Source of the DNA: Rotaria sordida
Lineage: Eukaryota > Rotifera > Eurotatoria > Philodinida > Philodinidae
DNA: 64,000 nucleotides
Direction: 5' to 3'
Assembly: GCA_905250125.1 (NCBI GenBank)
Contig: CAJNOL010000279.1
Coordinates: forward strand, 1 to 64,000
The notes beneath the pieces are model-generated. The model was not told the DNA's origin and made no database searches. It was given only the letters and a program-made list of their open reading frames with translations. A program made the translations under genes and the position numbers. Positions 22,527-34,954 of this stretch are shown one piece after another (within the stretch, counting starts at the first letter, position 1; each line of letters opens with the position of its first letter).

Positions 22527-25500
22527 ATGAATCTATCAAAAAGATTCAAAAAAGACAACGGTAATAGAGATAATGATGATGATGATATTATCATAATTGA
22601 ATCAAGAACAACATCATCAATTATAAATGAATTTTGTCAACATATTGATAAAATAACAGGAGAACATTGTAAAGAATATTATTCAGTTATATGTATACAT
22701 TGTAATCTTTATTTATGTTATATACATGTTGAAATACATCGAATATTATTAATAAATGAACGTGATCGATTAATAAATGAATTAAATGAACGTATTGATG
22801 AATTAAATCAATTAATAGAAAATCCAGATAAAATAAAACAAATATTAATTGAACAAATAGAAATAAAATATAAAAAGAAAATTTCTTTTATTCAACAATT
22901 AAGTATTGAAAAATTAATGAATTTAAATAAAATAATAATTGAATTAAAACAATTATTTCAACCAATTCGAATTATTTTTCAACAAAATCAATGTGTTAGT
23001 TTAATTCAAATTAAAAAAATTCAAGAATGTTTTTTAAAATTCGATGAAAATAAAAAGGTAAAAAAACAAAGAAAATTTACTTTTGTAAAAATTTTATTAT
23101 AACTGATGATCGAAAAGTTTTTAGATAAGATGTTTGCTCATTTTTGACTCCCTAGAAAGTATCTCGAATGAGTTAGGGACAGAATTTTGTGCTCTTTTCA
23201 ACTATTGACTTAGGAGTTTTGTTTCAATTTTTGTTTAAAAGTAGTGAAATTATCTTTGAAAAGCCAGAAAAATTAGTTTGGACGAAAAATTTTTATATTT
23301 TCATTATCGAGATTTGAAACTAACAACTGGAATCATTATTCATATACCAGCTTGTAAATCAGAAGCTATCCAAAAAAATGCACGATTTGAAGTTTTTTTA
23401 TTGTCTTTCGGCAAGGCACCTAAATTTTCGTTTATCCTAAATACTCATTTTTGAAAAATCGACAACCGTTTTATGATGAAAGAAGCTCTTGAAAAAATGC
23501 TTTTAGCCTCACTTGGGTAACAGCTACCTGTTTAGTTCAATATCACATTCGGTAGAGAAATGTCTGCTGTACGAAACGATCGACTCCAATAATTTTTAGC
23601 ATGTTCGAAAAGGGATCTATAAGATAAACAAAAACCTGTTGGCTCATCATTAAAAATAATTTTTCAGACCTTTCAATAAGTCCCTCACTATTCTCGAACA
23701 AAAATTGAGACAAAACTTCTAAGCTCATATTTGAAAAAAGCACAAAATTCTGGTCTCAATTCGTCGAAAATACTTTCCAGTGAGTCAAAAGTGAACAAAC
23801 ATCTTGTCTAAAATCTTTCCGATCATCCATTAATTTATTTTATGCTAATAGTTATTAATCAATAGTATAATCGATTCAGTTCCTATGGAACAAAATCAAT
23901 CTTCAAATCTTTTTCATTTATCAAATCTTGATTCACCTTGTCGACAATATGAATTACCCATACAACGATCATTTTATAATGAAATGGCAGCAAGCGAAGA
24001 TTTACTTGTTATAAATGATCGTGAACATATTCTTTTATTTAATTTAACAAATAGTTTTGATGATACTTTAATACCGGAATTAGTTGAATGGAAAAATAAT
24101 CTTGATGGAAAAATTCTTGATATACATTATAGTTTTTATTTAAAATTATTTTTTATTTTAACTGATGAAAAATTATTTTCATTTAATCGTTTATCATCAT
24201 TTATTTGTCTACATCGTTTTACATCTCTTCCATGGTCATGTACAACATTATTGAATTCAATTTATATTTTGTATAAATATTCTACAATGATTGAACAATG
24301 GACATTTCAAGAAACATCACCATCTATTCAATTGATAAAACAATGGAAATTAAATGAAATTATATCAGAGTGTGAACATGATCAACATTTGAGATGTATT
24401 AGAGCAAATCCTAGTCAAAATCAATTAGCTATTTTAATTGTAAGTTATTCAAGCAAAAAACAAAAGAATGACATTTTGAATACGAACAATTGAAAAATCA
24501 ATTATCTATTTACAAAAGTTTAAAGTTCTTCTTAAGTTTTTTCGAGAAAAAGAAACCGATTCTAATTCAAAAGTTTTTTCTTAATTATGTATAATTCCTT
24601 CCCCCTCCTCTCCCCATTCTAGAATAAAAAGCCATAGTCTTCTATTATAAAAATGCACATCGCTCTTTCAACAGTGATCTTCTATTATGGGCTAGGTTTT
24701 TTGCTGACATTCACCTAGGAAATTAAGAATTTTTGAAAAACTTTTTTGATATTCAAATAAACGTTTTTAGCAATTAATGCGGAAACATATTCAACTGTAG
24801 GACGTCGTTTGTCTTCACATTATGTCTACGAGTAGGTCTTGGTGAGACTAAGAAAAGTTTAAAAGAATTCGAGCCCATGACCTATTATGGATAAATTATG
24901 GCCGTTTTAATGGAATTTTTACTAAGAACAAGGGATTTTCAAAAAATTCAAACAAAGAGTTTCAAGCTGAAATTATGCCCATAGGCACACTTGATAGTCA
25001 TTAGACAGTCCGGAAAGTTTTAACGAAAACGAGCATGTCTTTCAAGTGATATTCAATATTCAATAATACAGCGATTTGCTATCAGAGGATACAGTAATCG
25101 AGTCTACTTGGAAGTTGAATATCTCGAGAAAGACATATCCATTTTTGTTGAAACTTTCAGGCTATCTAATGACTATCAAATATATCTTTGGACATAATTT
25201 CATCTGGAAACTCTTTGTTTTGGGTTTTTCGGAAATGACTTATCCTCAGTGCAAATTTCATTAAAACGACTATAAGTCTTCAATAGTAGGTCATGTGCCC
25301 GAATCCTTTTAAGCTTTTCTTAGTCTCACTGAAGTCTACTAATAGCCTCAATGCGAAGTCGAATAGCATCCAACAGTTGGATATATTCTCTTGTAAGTGC
25401 CGAAAACCTAGGCTTTTGAGTACTAAGATTCGCAACGGTTTGCTGAATTTGCAAAAACAGATTTCGAAAAACTCATGACCCTCTATTACACTTTGTGAAG

Positions 25501-25976
25501 TTTTTTCTGTGAGTGACCTTCTATTTCGACGTGATTTACTTTAAATGATGAGTTTCAAATTATTTAAGTTTAAAATATATCAAAGAAAATATAAGAAGTT
25601 AAATTATTGTGATTCAATTAAGAATATAGAATTATTTATAAACTTCTTTTAGGAAGATGATGAATGTCGTTGGCGAATTGCTTTATTTGATCATAATATG
25701 AATTATTTGCATCAAACCAATATGCTTATGAATGCATCAACAATAGATTGGAATCTTATTTTTTCCTTTATTTCCGATCAACAATTGATAATTATGGATG
25801 CAACAACAGAAAATATTTATTTAATTACAATTGATCAAAATACTTCATCAACTGAATGTAAACAATTTTCAAATTCTGAGTGTCCAGTAAATGCTTGCGT
25901 GATAACAAGCAATGGTTATAGTCAGTTAATTCTTAAAGTGGTCAAACCAAATATGCTAAAATTTTTTCAAATTTAA
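22527..25976 (+). CDS. B-box-like zinc finger, coiled coil, beta-propeller-type protein (480 aa)
   Basis: Three exons: 22527-23057, 23852-24439, 25653-25976, phase 0 throughout. After an acidic start, residues about 37-72 hold a Cys/His set (FCQH, EHC, CIHC, LCYIH, EIH) in the spacing of a B-box. Residues about 75-165 form a Leu/Ile/Glu/Lys coiled coil. Residues about 178-480 have the periodic beta pattern of a propeller (DLLVINDREHILLFNL, QLIIMDATTENIYLI) and end KPNMLKFFQI. This is a TRIM-like layout without RING, a type abundant in bdelloids. The ATG directly follows ctttttcag, and WDR13 ends only 98 bp upstream. Both introns carry foldback elements. Ligand or substrate unknown. Confidence 0.75.
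23103..23835. repeat. Foldback element in intron 1 of the B-box gene
   Basis: 23105-23290 (tgatcgaaaagtttttagat, agaattttgtgctcttttca) pairs with the complement of 23645-23830. It fills almost the whole intron. Confidence 0.75.
24830..25335. repeat. Foldback element in intron 2 of the B-box gene
   Basis: 24843-24895 (gagactaagaaaagtttaaa, gagcccatgacctat) pairs with the complement of 25280-25330. Internal sequence is related to 11630-12140 and 16255-16770. The sequence to about 25550 is probably part of the same insertion. Confidence 0.7.
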
Positions 25977-27657
25977 CAAAAAGAAATCTTTTTATTTTTT
26001 TTTTCGTGCAAGGATTATTTTATTTCTAATATTTAATTCCTTTGTCACATTTGTAGATATTTTTAATAATCATGTATTATAAAACTAAACAAAATGACTA
26101 TTATAGTATTCTATTCAAACTAAACATATCGCAGCACATGATGATAGATCAACAAAAAGAATGAATATCGTTGTAATCAAGTTGCTTTACTTGAAGAAAA
26201 ATAATAAAATCAATCGTCAACAACGGGTAGATATATTAACACGAACTTATTTTGGATTATATACAATTGTTCTGTATAAAAAATGATTGATGTTAATATA
26301 AGTAATTAGATAGTTTCAACAAAACAATAAAAATAAGAATCTTTTTTTATGAAATCATGTTATGAATATATATCAGATTTAAATAAAACTTTGATGTGAT
26401 GTATTTATTATTTAATTTGATCAGCACATCTAAGTGCATTATTATTGATCAAATTAAATAGAATCAAATTATAAAAGCATTTTTTTGAAAACTTTGAAAG
26501 TTTAGTCCTTATTTTTAGTATATTTTTATCTATTAATTAAAGCAATATTATATATACTGTTGTGATCAAGTATAAATCAATTTGTTCTATTTTTTGGTAA
26601 ACAAGTATATTTGATCTTTCATTTTCCTTGTTCGATGATGTCATATGAGTTCAATCATTCAAAAAGCAAAATCTATCAATTGTGTCCGAATCAATAAATA
26701 GAATTATTATTAAGAGGAAGTAGTTATTCGTTTATGCACGAATACTGAATAGACCAAAAATGAAATGATAATTGGCATGTTGAACTAAAATACAAGATAA
26801 GTAAGTGAGAAAATAAACGATAATAAATGGAAGAAATGATAAAGAATAATTAAGAATTCTTAGTGACGACAATACGGTCAACTGACCAAGATATGGATAA
26901 TTTTTCGATGAGTTTGCATTTTTAAGTCAACAATATGCAAGATGTTCATTTAGATGCGATGCTTGATCGTGATCAACAAGCCAATTATGAATAGAGCTTA
27001 TTGCTTTTAAAAGAGTCATCATCAATCAAAATTGCATATGATATTTATTCATAATGACAACCCAAGGTAATAGGAAAGCTCAAGCTCTCCTAAAGACTAT
27101 TATTATCATCGCAGAAAAAAAAAGATTTTCATTGATCTATCAGATTGTGAATCATATTATAAGTCTATGAAAGTTTGTATGATGCTATAAAACTGATGTA
27201 AACTGAAACACCTTTATTCTAAATTAATGCTAATTTGACCAGCAACTAGCGCCATCATTCAGTAAGTGATTCACTGAAATGAACAATGGTGCACACGATT
27301 CGTGATTCTTATATTTTAATTTAGTTACCTGTCTAGTTAACAGGTTAAAAAAAAACAGTGTATTACATATTTTTAAAAGAGTTTTCATAATATTAATTAT
27401 GATTGAAACCACAGAAAATATTATCTTTAATAATAATTGATTATAATACTTCATCAATCAAATATAAACAGTTTTCAACATGCAATAGATTAAAGACAAT
27501 TAGGGTTTTTCCAATAGTTAAGCTAAATAGATTCAATTGTGTATTTGCAATATACAACAAATTTCCTATTTTTTATTTAACACTTATAGAATAATTATTT
27601 TTCTTTTTCTACAGTTTAATTCTTTTGTACAATTTTAGACAGTTTTTTTTAATAGTT
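25977..27657 (+). pseudogene. Partial duplicate of the propeller 3' end and the start of the next gene
   Basis: 27410-27480 (acagaaaatatt..attgattataatacttcatcaa) repeats the B-box gene exon near 25806-25870. Conversely 26050-26085 (atttttaataatcatgtattat) repeats the start of the downstream zinc-finger gene at 27640-27672. The piece near 26150-26205 resembles the start of B-box exon 3. The simplest reading is a local tandem duplication of about 1.6 kb that later decayed and took an insertion. No intact gene remains here. Confidence 0.5.
26410..26459. repeat. Perfect 14-bp palindrome arms with nested hairpin
   Basis: ATTTAATTTGATCA at 26410-26423 is exactly inverted at 26446-26459. Inside, GCAC and GTGC pair around ATCTAA. 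The total is a 50-nt stem-loop. It may be a miniature element or a replication or transcript structure. Confidence 0.6.
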
Positions 27658-28376
27658 ATGTATTATGAAACACAACAAGGTGATGATGAACTAAAATTAT
27701 TATGTTGTTCTCATCAAGTTTCACTTGATGAAGAAAATGAACTATCAAATGATGATGTAGAATTGAAAGTTAAAAAAACTCGAAAACGTCGTCGAAATGA
27801 AGCATCTATACTTGAACAAGAAAATGAAATTGATCAATTAAGTAACATTCGACCAAAACGAGCAGCAGGTATATCAATATAAAACGAAATTTTTTGTTTT
27901 CTTTCAATTAAAAATTAACTTTAAAATTTATAAATATAGCAATTCGTGTAAATGAAATGAGCAGTAATCAACGAAAGATCGATGAGTTTATTTCAAAAAA
28001 AAATCGATCACCTAAAAAGAATATTAAATCATTTAAAATTAATTCTATTCTTCCATCATTACCAATAAATGATAGTGAACAATGTCCAATATGTGATCGA
28101 CTTATATCAAATGATATACTTGAAATTCATACAAATGCTTGTTTAATTCATCATAGTGATGCAAGTAAAGAATTAATTGAAAAAAGTAAACAACGTGCTA
28201 AAAATGAAGCTAAAATAAAAGAAGTTTTATTTCAACGAACAACACGTAAAAATATAGCTACTCATCTAATAAGAACTAATAGTGAAACAACAACTTGTCC
28301 AACATGTGGTATGCAAATGACAGTTTTTCGTCTTGAAAATCAACATAAGAATGAATGTTTAAATCGTTTTACTTGA
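27658..28376 (+). CDS. Two UBZ4-type zinc fingers with PIP-box-like motif (215 aa)
   Basis: Exons 27658-27868 and 27940-28376 (GT-AG, phase 1). Residues 1-70 are acidic then strongly basic (KKTRKRRR, an NLS). QRKIDEFI at residues 81-88 resembles a PCNA-binding PIP box (Q..I..FI). Cys119, Cys122, His134, Cys138 and Cys190, Cys193, His206, Cys210 form two CxxC-x11/12-HxxxC fingers of the Rad18/UBZ4 type, which bind ubiquitin in DNA-damage proteins. The combination suggests a nuclear ubiquitin/PCNA-linked role; this is inference and no named orthologue was recognised. The ATG follows a caattttag acceptor by some 18 bp. A broken copy of its start lies upstream (26050). Confidence 0.7.
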
Positions 28377-29914
28377 TTTGTTTTTTTTTGTGATATTTCT
28401 CGCCATTTGATTTTTTTTTATATTGGATCTGTTATATGAACATTATTTTTTCTAGATTATTTCTGAAAATAATATTTATATTTGTTTGTTTTTCTTATCA
28501 TTAATCGATAAACTGTTGTTTGTCCTGTATTCAGAAGATACTCTATTTATTCTTTTATATAACTGATAAGAACTTAGAAATATATAATTACTGTGATTAA
28601 AACATAAAAACCAAATCTTTATATGTTCAACAATGTCTAAAGACACCACTAGAAATGAAAGAAAAAAAATGAAACAATGATTTCCCGTTGAAGTTTGTGG
28701 ACATGTAATGATATTTATTGAAAATGATCCAAATCGAATAGAACAACCCGTAAAAAACTGTAAACGTCTCCAAAACAGTGATAAATAGCATCTATCACGA
28801 TCATCGTTTACATCTCAGCCGGAATGACCGTTATTTCCAATCATCGGTTTTATTCTGTTTTCATATGGGATGAAAAAAAAAATCTCATAAACATCATTAC
28901 ATATTTTCCCATGATGTTTAGTAGATAAGTCTTAATGATCTCATCTATCATTTCTAGCTGGATCAATTTCTAATGTTCTATGAAAATGTTTTGCTAAGAT
29001 GAAACTGTACTTTACTCTTTTTTTTTTCTTTGTAAATATCAGGACCTAATTAGCTTTTTCAAGCTAGTTTACCATCGATAAATATATTTTACTGAGATCT
29101 ATTCGACGATACGATGTGCGCTGTACAAAAATGTTTCTATGTCTTGTCATACGGTGATTAGCATGATATTAGCATAGAGTTATCGAGTACATGTCTATAT
29201 CATCGTATATTGCTCGTTCAGCATATTTTTCCCAAGGATACATTCTATAGATGATAGAACCCATTAGTTTGTGTTCTAGATGTCTAGTATGAAGTTTATT
29301 CAAGTTTCCAAGATATTATTCATCGCATATCGAAATAACAGTTCGTAAACATTTAAAAACGACGAAAATCGACTGTAGCGAATTACTTCGTTAAAAAAAA
29401 CATTCTTCCAATTATAGATTTTTTTTTATTAGTGAATTACTTTATCTAAAATGTTTAATGGTAGTTTCACGTACAATTGACACGATTATTACATTTATGT
29501 GTGCCTCCTTTTTCATACATCAACTCAGGACGTAGCTTGTGTTGATAAATTGGTATGCAGGACTGTTATCTATGTAATGAAATGCTTTGTACAATAATAC
29601 AAACTATAAGGGCAATGTTACGTAAAGTGCCATTCGAGCAATAGAAATAAGCTGCATGGGGAAAAAAAACGATATAAATGCGACAGTATATGATGAAAAT
29701 ACGGTCCTAATGCTGTGTATCGGTTTTTGACTGAAATGACCTTAAGCGGCAAGGTTTGTGTTCCGATAAAAAATGACGCGTAATCCAAGGTGTTGAAAGA
29801 CGGTGACCGTTTTTTATCATTTATGGCAGTAATCATACCGTTTCATGCAGTTCAAGGTGTTGTTGCAGACGGTTGGAACGATCGATTTGAGGATATTTCA
29901 CTAGTATGCGCGCC
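28377..29914. other. Intergenic, no gene recognised
   Basis: AT-rich with scattered stops on both strands. Nothing with domain-like coding character was found. Confidence 0.4.
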
Positions 29915-30470
29915 AGAATTAAAGAAGAGTGGGTGTAATCTCGATAATTCGACTATAATAATAGCTAATGACCTACAGTTTTCAGCAATTAAAAGAGGAG
30001 AATACTGGAAGTCTTTTTTTTGTTGGATACTGTATATGACAAAGTTACTTTAAAACCCATCATCTTCGCAAAACATTGAAAAAACGTATGCAAATGTTGT
30101 TCTATCTCAAGGAAATTTTGAAAAAAGGTCAAGAAATTTGTTAAAAACCAACAGAATTCTATAGAATTTGACCGAATAAATACGCGATTCCATTTGCTCA
30201 ACATTGAGATATGAGAAGATAATCACTTAAATCATGTCTTGAACTATAGATCTGAAGTCCTCCCAGCTGAAGAACATGTCAGAATCAAAATTACATTGAA
30301 ATGGAACACTGTTTTCGTTTATGGTGGATTTTAAGATAATTTTGTCTTATATAGTATGAGACAAAAGGACATTCGGAATTCTCGTTTTTCGATTGCTGAA
30401 AATCGCTGATCCATAGCTGTTGCCGTTGTCGAATTATTAAGGTTACACCCATCTCACTTTAACTCTAATG
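29915..30470. repeat. Foldback element, family also at 51060
   Basis: The left arm (gctaatgacctacagttttc, agcaattaaaagagga near 29963-30003) pairs with the complement of the right arm near 30385-30440. The same core (ttttcagcaattgaaagaga) occurs in the 51060-51685 element. An 87-codon frame at 29790-30053 overlaps the left arm and is not considered a gene. Confidence 0.65.
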
Positions 30471-32001
30471 TGTACATTACTTATTCTTTGGTCAGTTTCG
30501 ACAATAAAATAAAGAAAAAAGATTTGTAAAGTTTTCATGGATATTTTAATCAACTTTATTTTGAAGTATTGACTTATATTTGCTTATAAGATTTGTTTTT
30601 GTCTTCTTAACTATATTCAAATATTTTGTTCAATAATTTAGATGAATCATAATCTGAATATCAACTGTTGGTCTTTGGAAGGAAAAAACGATTGATTATT
30701 GAATTGATGAAAATTGTCTTTGTGACAAATTATTATTTATAATATTTCTTTTCGTTCAAATAAACAATTATTTTCTATCCGAAGATTAAAAACATCTACT
30801 AGTACTCATATAAAAGATAGGTTAATTATTAAGTTCTCCTCATAAAAAAGTCCTTTTCAATTCGAATTATCAAAATTAGGATAGATGCATGGAAGGATAG
30901 TTTGAGGTCGAATCTTTCACAAACAATATGATTTTTTTAATTTGGGATGCCCTTTTTTCTGGAAGTTTTCAAGGATGCCCTTCACCTTTTGCTTGAAAAA
31001 TATGGTTTTTTTTCATAAAAAAAAACAAGAAATCCTTGTCTTTTCTCTGTTTATGTTTTTCTCATCGTACATCCCAGAATTCTCGAAGGAACTTCGTTGT
31101 AATCAATTGTTTATCTTTTTGTTTTAAATAGCATGTGAAGCTGCAGAGCTCATTTCTTTTTTGAATTAAGCTTTTTATTGTTATATAAAAAAGAATTTCT
31201 ATAAATAGGCGACTATTTTTCAAGGAATTGCACTTTGGACCCTGAAGAGTTAAACTTTTTTGTCTCCGAAAATTTTTTGACTAACATATATACTTCTTTT
31301 AATGATACTCATTAGTGAGAATGTTTCTCTAATATTTTTTTTCTTGAAACTTATGAATCAATAAAATAGTATGTCTTTGTGCATTACTTAACATATGAAG
31401 AATAAACCTGTTACTATGTAAGAGTAAAAAGAAAGCTTGACTGTTTTACTGATGTAATTATGATATTGACTCTGAAAACCATTCTTCACAAGTACTCCAA
31501 CTTCGAAGAAATTTCTTTTAATGACTCCGATCCAGGACTCTAATTAAACTTGTCATACGCTTTCTCCATGTAAAAACTAAAAATAAAAAAAAAAAATCTG
31601 TCAGACTTCAGCGTCTGACATGTTCTTTCAAATAAAAAAAAATTAAATATATAGAATGAAGCCCCATAGAATTTTCGGTTGTCAAATGATTTATTTTTTG
31701 TTCGTTGTTTGTTGAATATCTCCAGAAAATATCATTGTAAATAACTGAAAATTTCAACATAATCTCTCTACTATAGTTGCAACATATTCTGAAAATGTCA
31801 TGCGACTTGAATGTACTTGGCCCAGAATCGATTTACGAGGGTAACAAGATCTTAATCAGATAACAAATAATGAGTCATTTCTTTTTATCTTTAAAATTCA
31901 ATTGCCGGCGTAAAAAAAGAAAAGGATTTATATAAAAATGATGCACACATTAATCGGTAAAATTAGAACACAGAAAAAAATTGAATATAAGATTTTTCAT
32001 A
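30471..32001. other. Intergenic, one short hairpin
   Basis: No exon seen. At 31599-31620 TGTCAGAC and GTCTGACA pair perfectly around TTCAGC, just after an A-tract. Confidence 0.4.
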
Positions 32002-32876
32002 TTAGCTTTGACGAGAAAATACACCAATACGATCAGTCATAGCAACAAATAAATGGCCTTTCTTATTTACTGCTAATGATTCTGGATATTCTATACCACC
32101 TGTTATTAATTGTTGAAATTCACCATTTTCATGAAAAAGTACCAAACGATCATTATGAGAATCAGCAATAAGTAAATGACTTGAATCAGGAAATGCAGTT
32201 ATACCACGAGGACTTGAAAGTGCTTGAGGAAAAACGGATGATGTTTCACTACCAAAACGTTGTACATATATTCCATCAAGTGTAAATTTATGAACACATG
32301 AACCTAAATGATTATAAAAATTTAAAAAAAAAACAAAATTCATCAAGTTAATAAACCTTGTGGATCTGTAACATAAATATGTCCATTTGTTGCTGTACAA
32401 TATGCAAGTGAACTAAATAAATTTTTGTCTCCAAAAAATCTTATAATAGCTCCACTTTTTGGATCATAAACTTTTATTTGTCGATTAGCTTGATCACATA
32501 CATAAATTGAATCATTTTCATCGACACAAATACCTTGATAATTTGTTAAGCCAGCTTGAATGTCATCACAAGCAATTGTACGTGTTAAACGTAGATCACT
32601 ACTTAATATTAATACTTGTAATTCATCACTCATTAATACTTGATCATTACTCATAACAGCTATACCATTTTTTGTTCCATAATGACTTACAATTTTAGCC
32701 AATTTATTATCTTCTGTAAAAGCAACAACACGTTCATTTTTTGAATCAGCAATAAATAATAAACCATCCGATGGACGATAAGCAATACCACGAGGTTGAT
32801 TTAAAAATGATTTACCAAATTCAAGCGAACCAAGTGTATTGATTAATGAGAAAGTTATTTGAGATGTACTAGCCAT
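32002..32876 (-). CDS. NHL-repeat beta-propeller protein (273 aa)
   Basis: Two exons on the minus strand: 32876-32357 and 32303-32002, with a 53-bp intron in phase 1. Four clear NHL motifs are seen: LNQPRGIAY..LLFIADSKNERVVAF, YQGICVD..IYVCDQANRQIKVYD, LSSPRGITA..LLIADSHNDRLVLF and YPESLAVN..LFVAMTDRIGVF, with further blades between them. This is the length of one six-bladed propeller and nothing else: no B-box, RING or signal peptide. The ATG was chosen because tttcctttacag abuts it exactly. An in-frame extension upstream (to about 33000) would be hydrophobic and non-homologous. NHL propellers bind RNA or protein; the ligand is unknown here. Confidence 0.8.
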
Positions 32877-34954
32877 CTGTAAAGGAAAACCTAAGAATAG
32901 AACTAACAATCTATAATTAATGTTTCTGCTTTCCCAGTTTATTTTTCTATCTGAGATGCTTTCTGGAATCTTTAACATATTTCTTTTATCGGAATCAGAC
33001 AACCTTAGACAAGGTCAAAATCTTCTCTTAGCGATAATTATATTGAGTTATAAACAAAGAAGAAAATTTATATTATCATAACTAATCTTTTTATGTCCAA
33101 AAAAAAAAATAAATCAATTTATTTTTTGTTATCTTGTACCTTGTAGTAAACAAATTTAAAATATTGTATAATTAAAAGTCAATAAGAATGATTGATTGCA
33201 CAATCAAATCTACTTCACAATTGTATGTTTGCGATCTTATGCTTGAAGAATAATCGACGCTTATATGTTATGGTAAAGATGAAACTGAAGAAATGCAGTT
33301 GGTATTGTGTCAATGCAATAAACTGAATGAGAAAATTATGTCTATCTCTATATAATGCGATTTTTCTATCGTTTCTTCAGCATGTGAGTCGGCGTATGAA
33401 ATGCGTCATTATATAAACAGAAGGTCTGGCGAAAAAAAAGTACCAGAAAAACTATAGACAGTAATTATTATGCTCCTTTGACGTCCTTGAGCAAACAAAC
33501 AAGATACTTTCTCTTTTAATCATTTAGATATAGAAAGCAGTAGAATATACTTAAGAAGCATATAAGAAATGAATAAATTTGATCTAATTTAGTAATTCAA
33601 TTTGTAGGTGAGAGTAAAACCATAATCTATCTTTGACTCATATACAAGAAAAAAAAGATCGTCAATCTAGAGAAAAGATTGCATTCATGTGTATTCTATT
33701 TCTACGTCATTTTCCATCAAACATCAACAATTTTATGATGTGTATGTTGATGGATGTAAGAACAAATCGAATACATGAAAGAAGTGTTATCTATTTAGAT
33801 GTCTGACAAATCAATCAGAAAAGCTGAGAAAATTATATTTTGAGCTTGTTTCGTGCTAAAAAAATCTTTTCACTACTTTGAGTACAGTTCGACTAAGAAA
33901 AAATAATAAAATAATAATATTAAAAATTAGTTTCATTAAATAGATATCATTTTTCATATGCATTATATAATATATCATCTAGTTTGCTTAAAATATTAGA
34001 ATAATTAACTCAAGGATATCAACGATAGAAAAAAAATTTTATATGTATATGTATATAAACGATATAAAATCGTCGAAATAAGGCTGCTCTTGTTATTTTC
34101 GGTCTTTTATGTTGTTTTCCTAAACCATGGAATTTTTGTTGGATCAAATATAACGTAATAGCCAAAATAAATCATAAGACCAATAGAATATCTACAGACA
34201 TAGATCTATAAATTTGTTTCACACGTGCACATGTGACGAGTACCATGACGAGTCGAACAGCATATAACGATGTTGCAAATTCATCAAATGACGTCCATGG
34301 TAATGATTGATATTCTTGTACTCAAACTAAAATGTTATGATACTTGCTTTTTTCTCGATAGAACAATATATGAAGATCCAAGTCAATAGAATATTGAGTT
34401 CTTTTCAAACTGATTTCCATTATTATTAAATTATTATTTCGTCTTTGCCGGATCGAAAACAGAAGAATGTTCGACCCGAAAAGTTTCTCATTTTTCTTGT
34501 TTTCTTTTTTTTTTCTTAATTTTTATTTGAGACCTTTCATTTTATTTGTCACTGTGAAAATGGACAGAAGAAAAACCACAAAAATGTGAGCAATAAAAAG
34601 CAAAGAACATGATAATTTAAAACAAAAAGAAAAAAAATTCTTGATAAATAATAGATCATATTTTTTGCATGGACGTGTTTATACTACTTAATTCAGATCA
34701 TTCTGATTTATCATCACCACAAAAAAGAAAAAGCTTTACAAAAAAAAAATGCATTCATTTATATGAGATTAAAATCCAATAAGATTCAATGGAATGTGAG
34801 AAAAAAAACTTACAATGAAATAATTCTTCAATTCAAGAAAAAAAGAAATTTGTTATCAGTTCATGGAAATCATTTCAAAAACAAATTATATAAAATACTT
34901 TCATCATCAGAAAAGAATTGAAATCGATCTAATTTTCTTTTAATAAATTGATTA
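32877..34954. other. Intergenic, no gene recognised
   Basis: 2.1 kb of AT-rich DNA between two minus-strand genes. No exon with splice sites and coding bias was found. It should hold the promoter of the NHL gene at its left end. Confidence 0.4.

Noticed and set aside
29790..30053. 87-codon plus-strand frame
   Set aside because: It overlaps a foldback arm, has no domain, and upstream in-frame sequence has stops.
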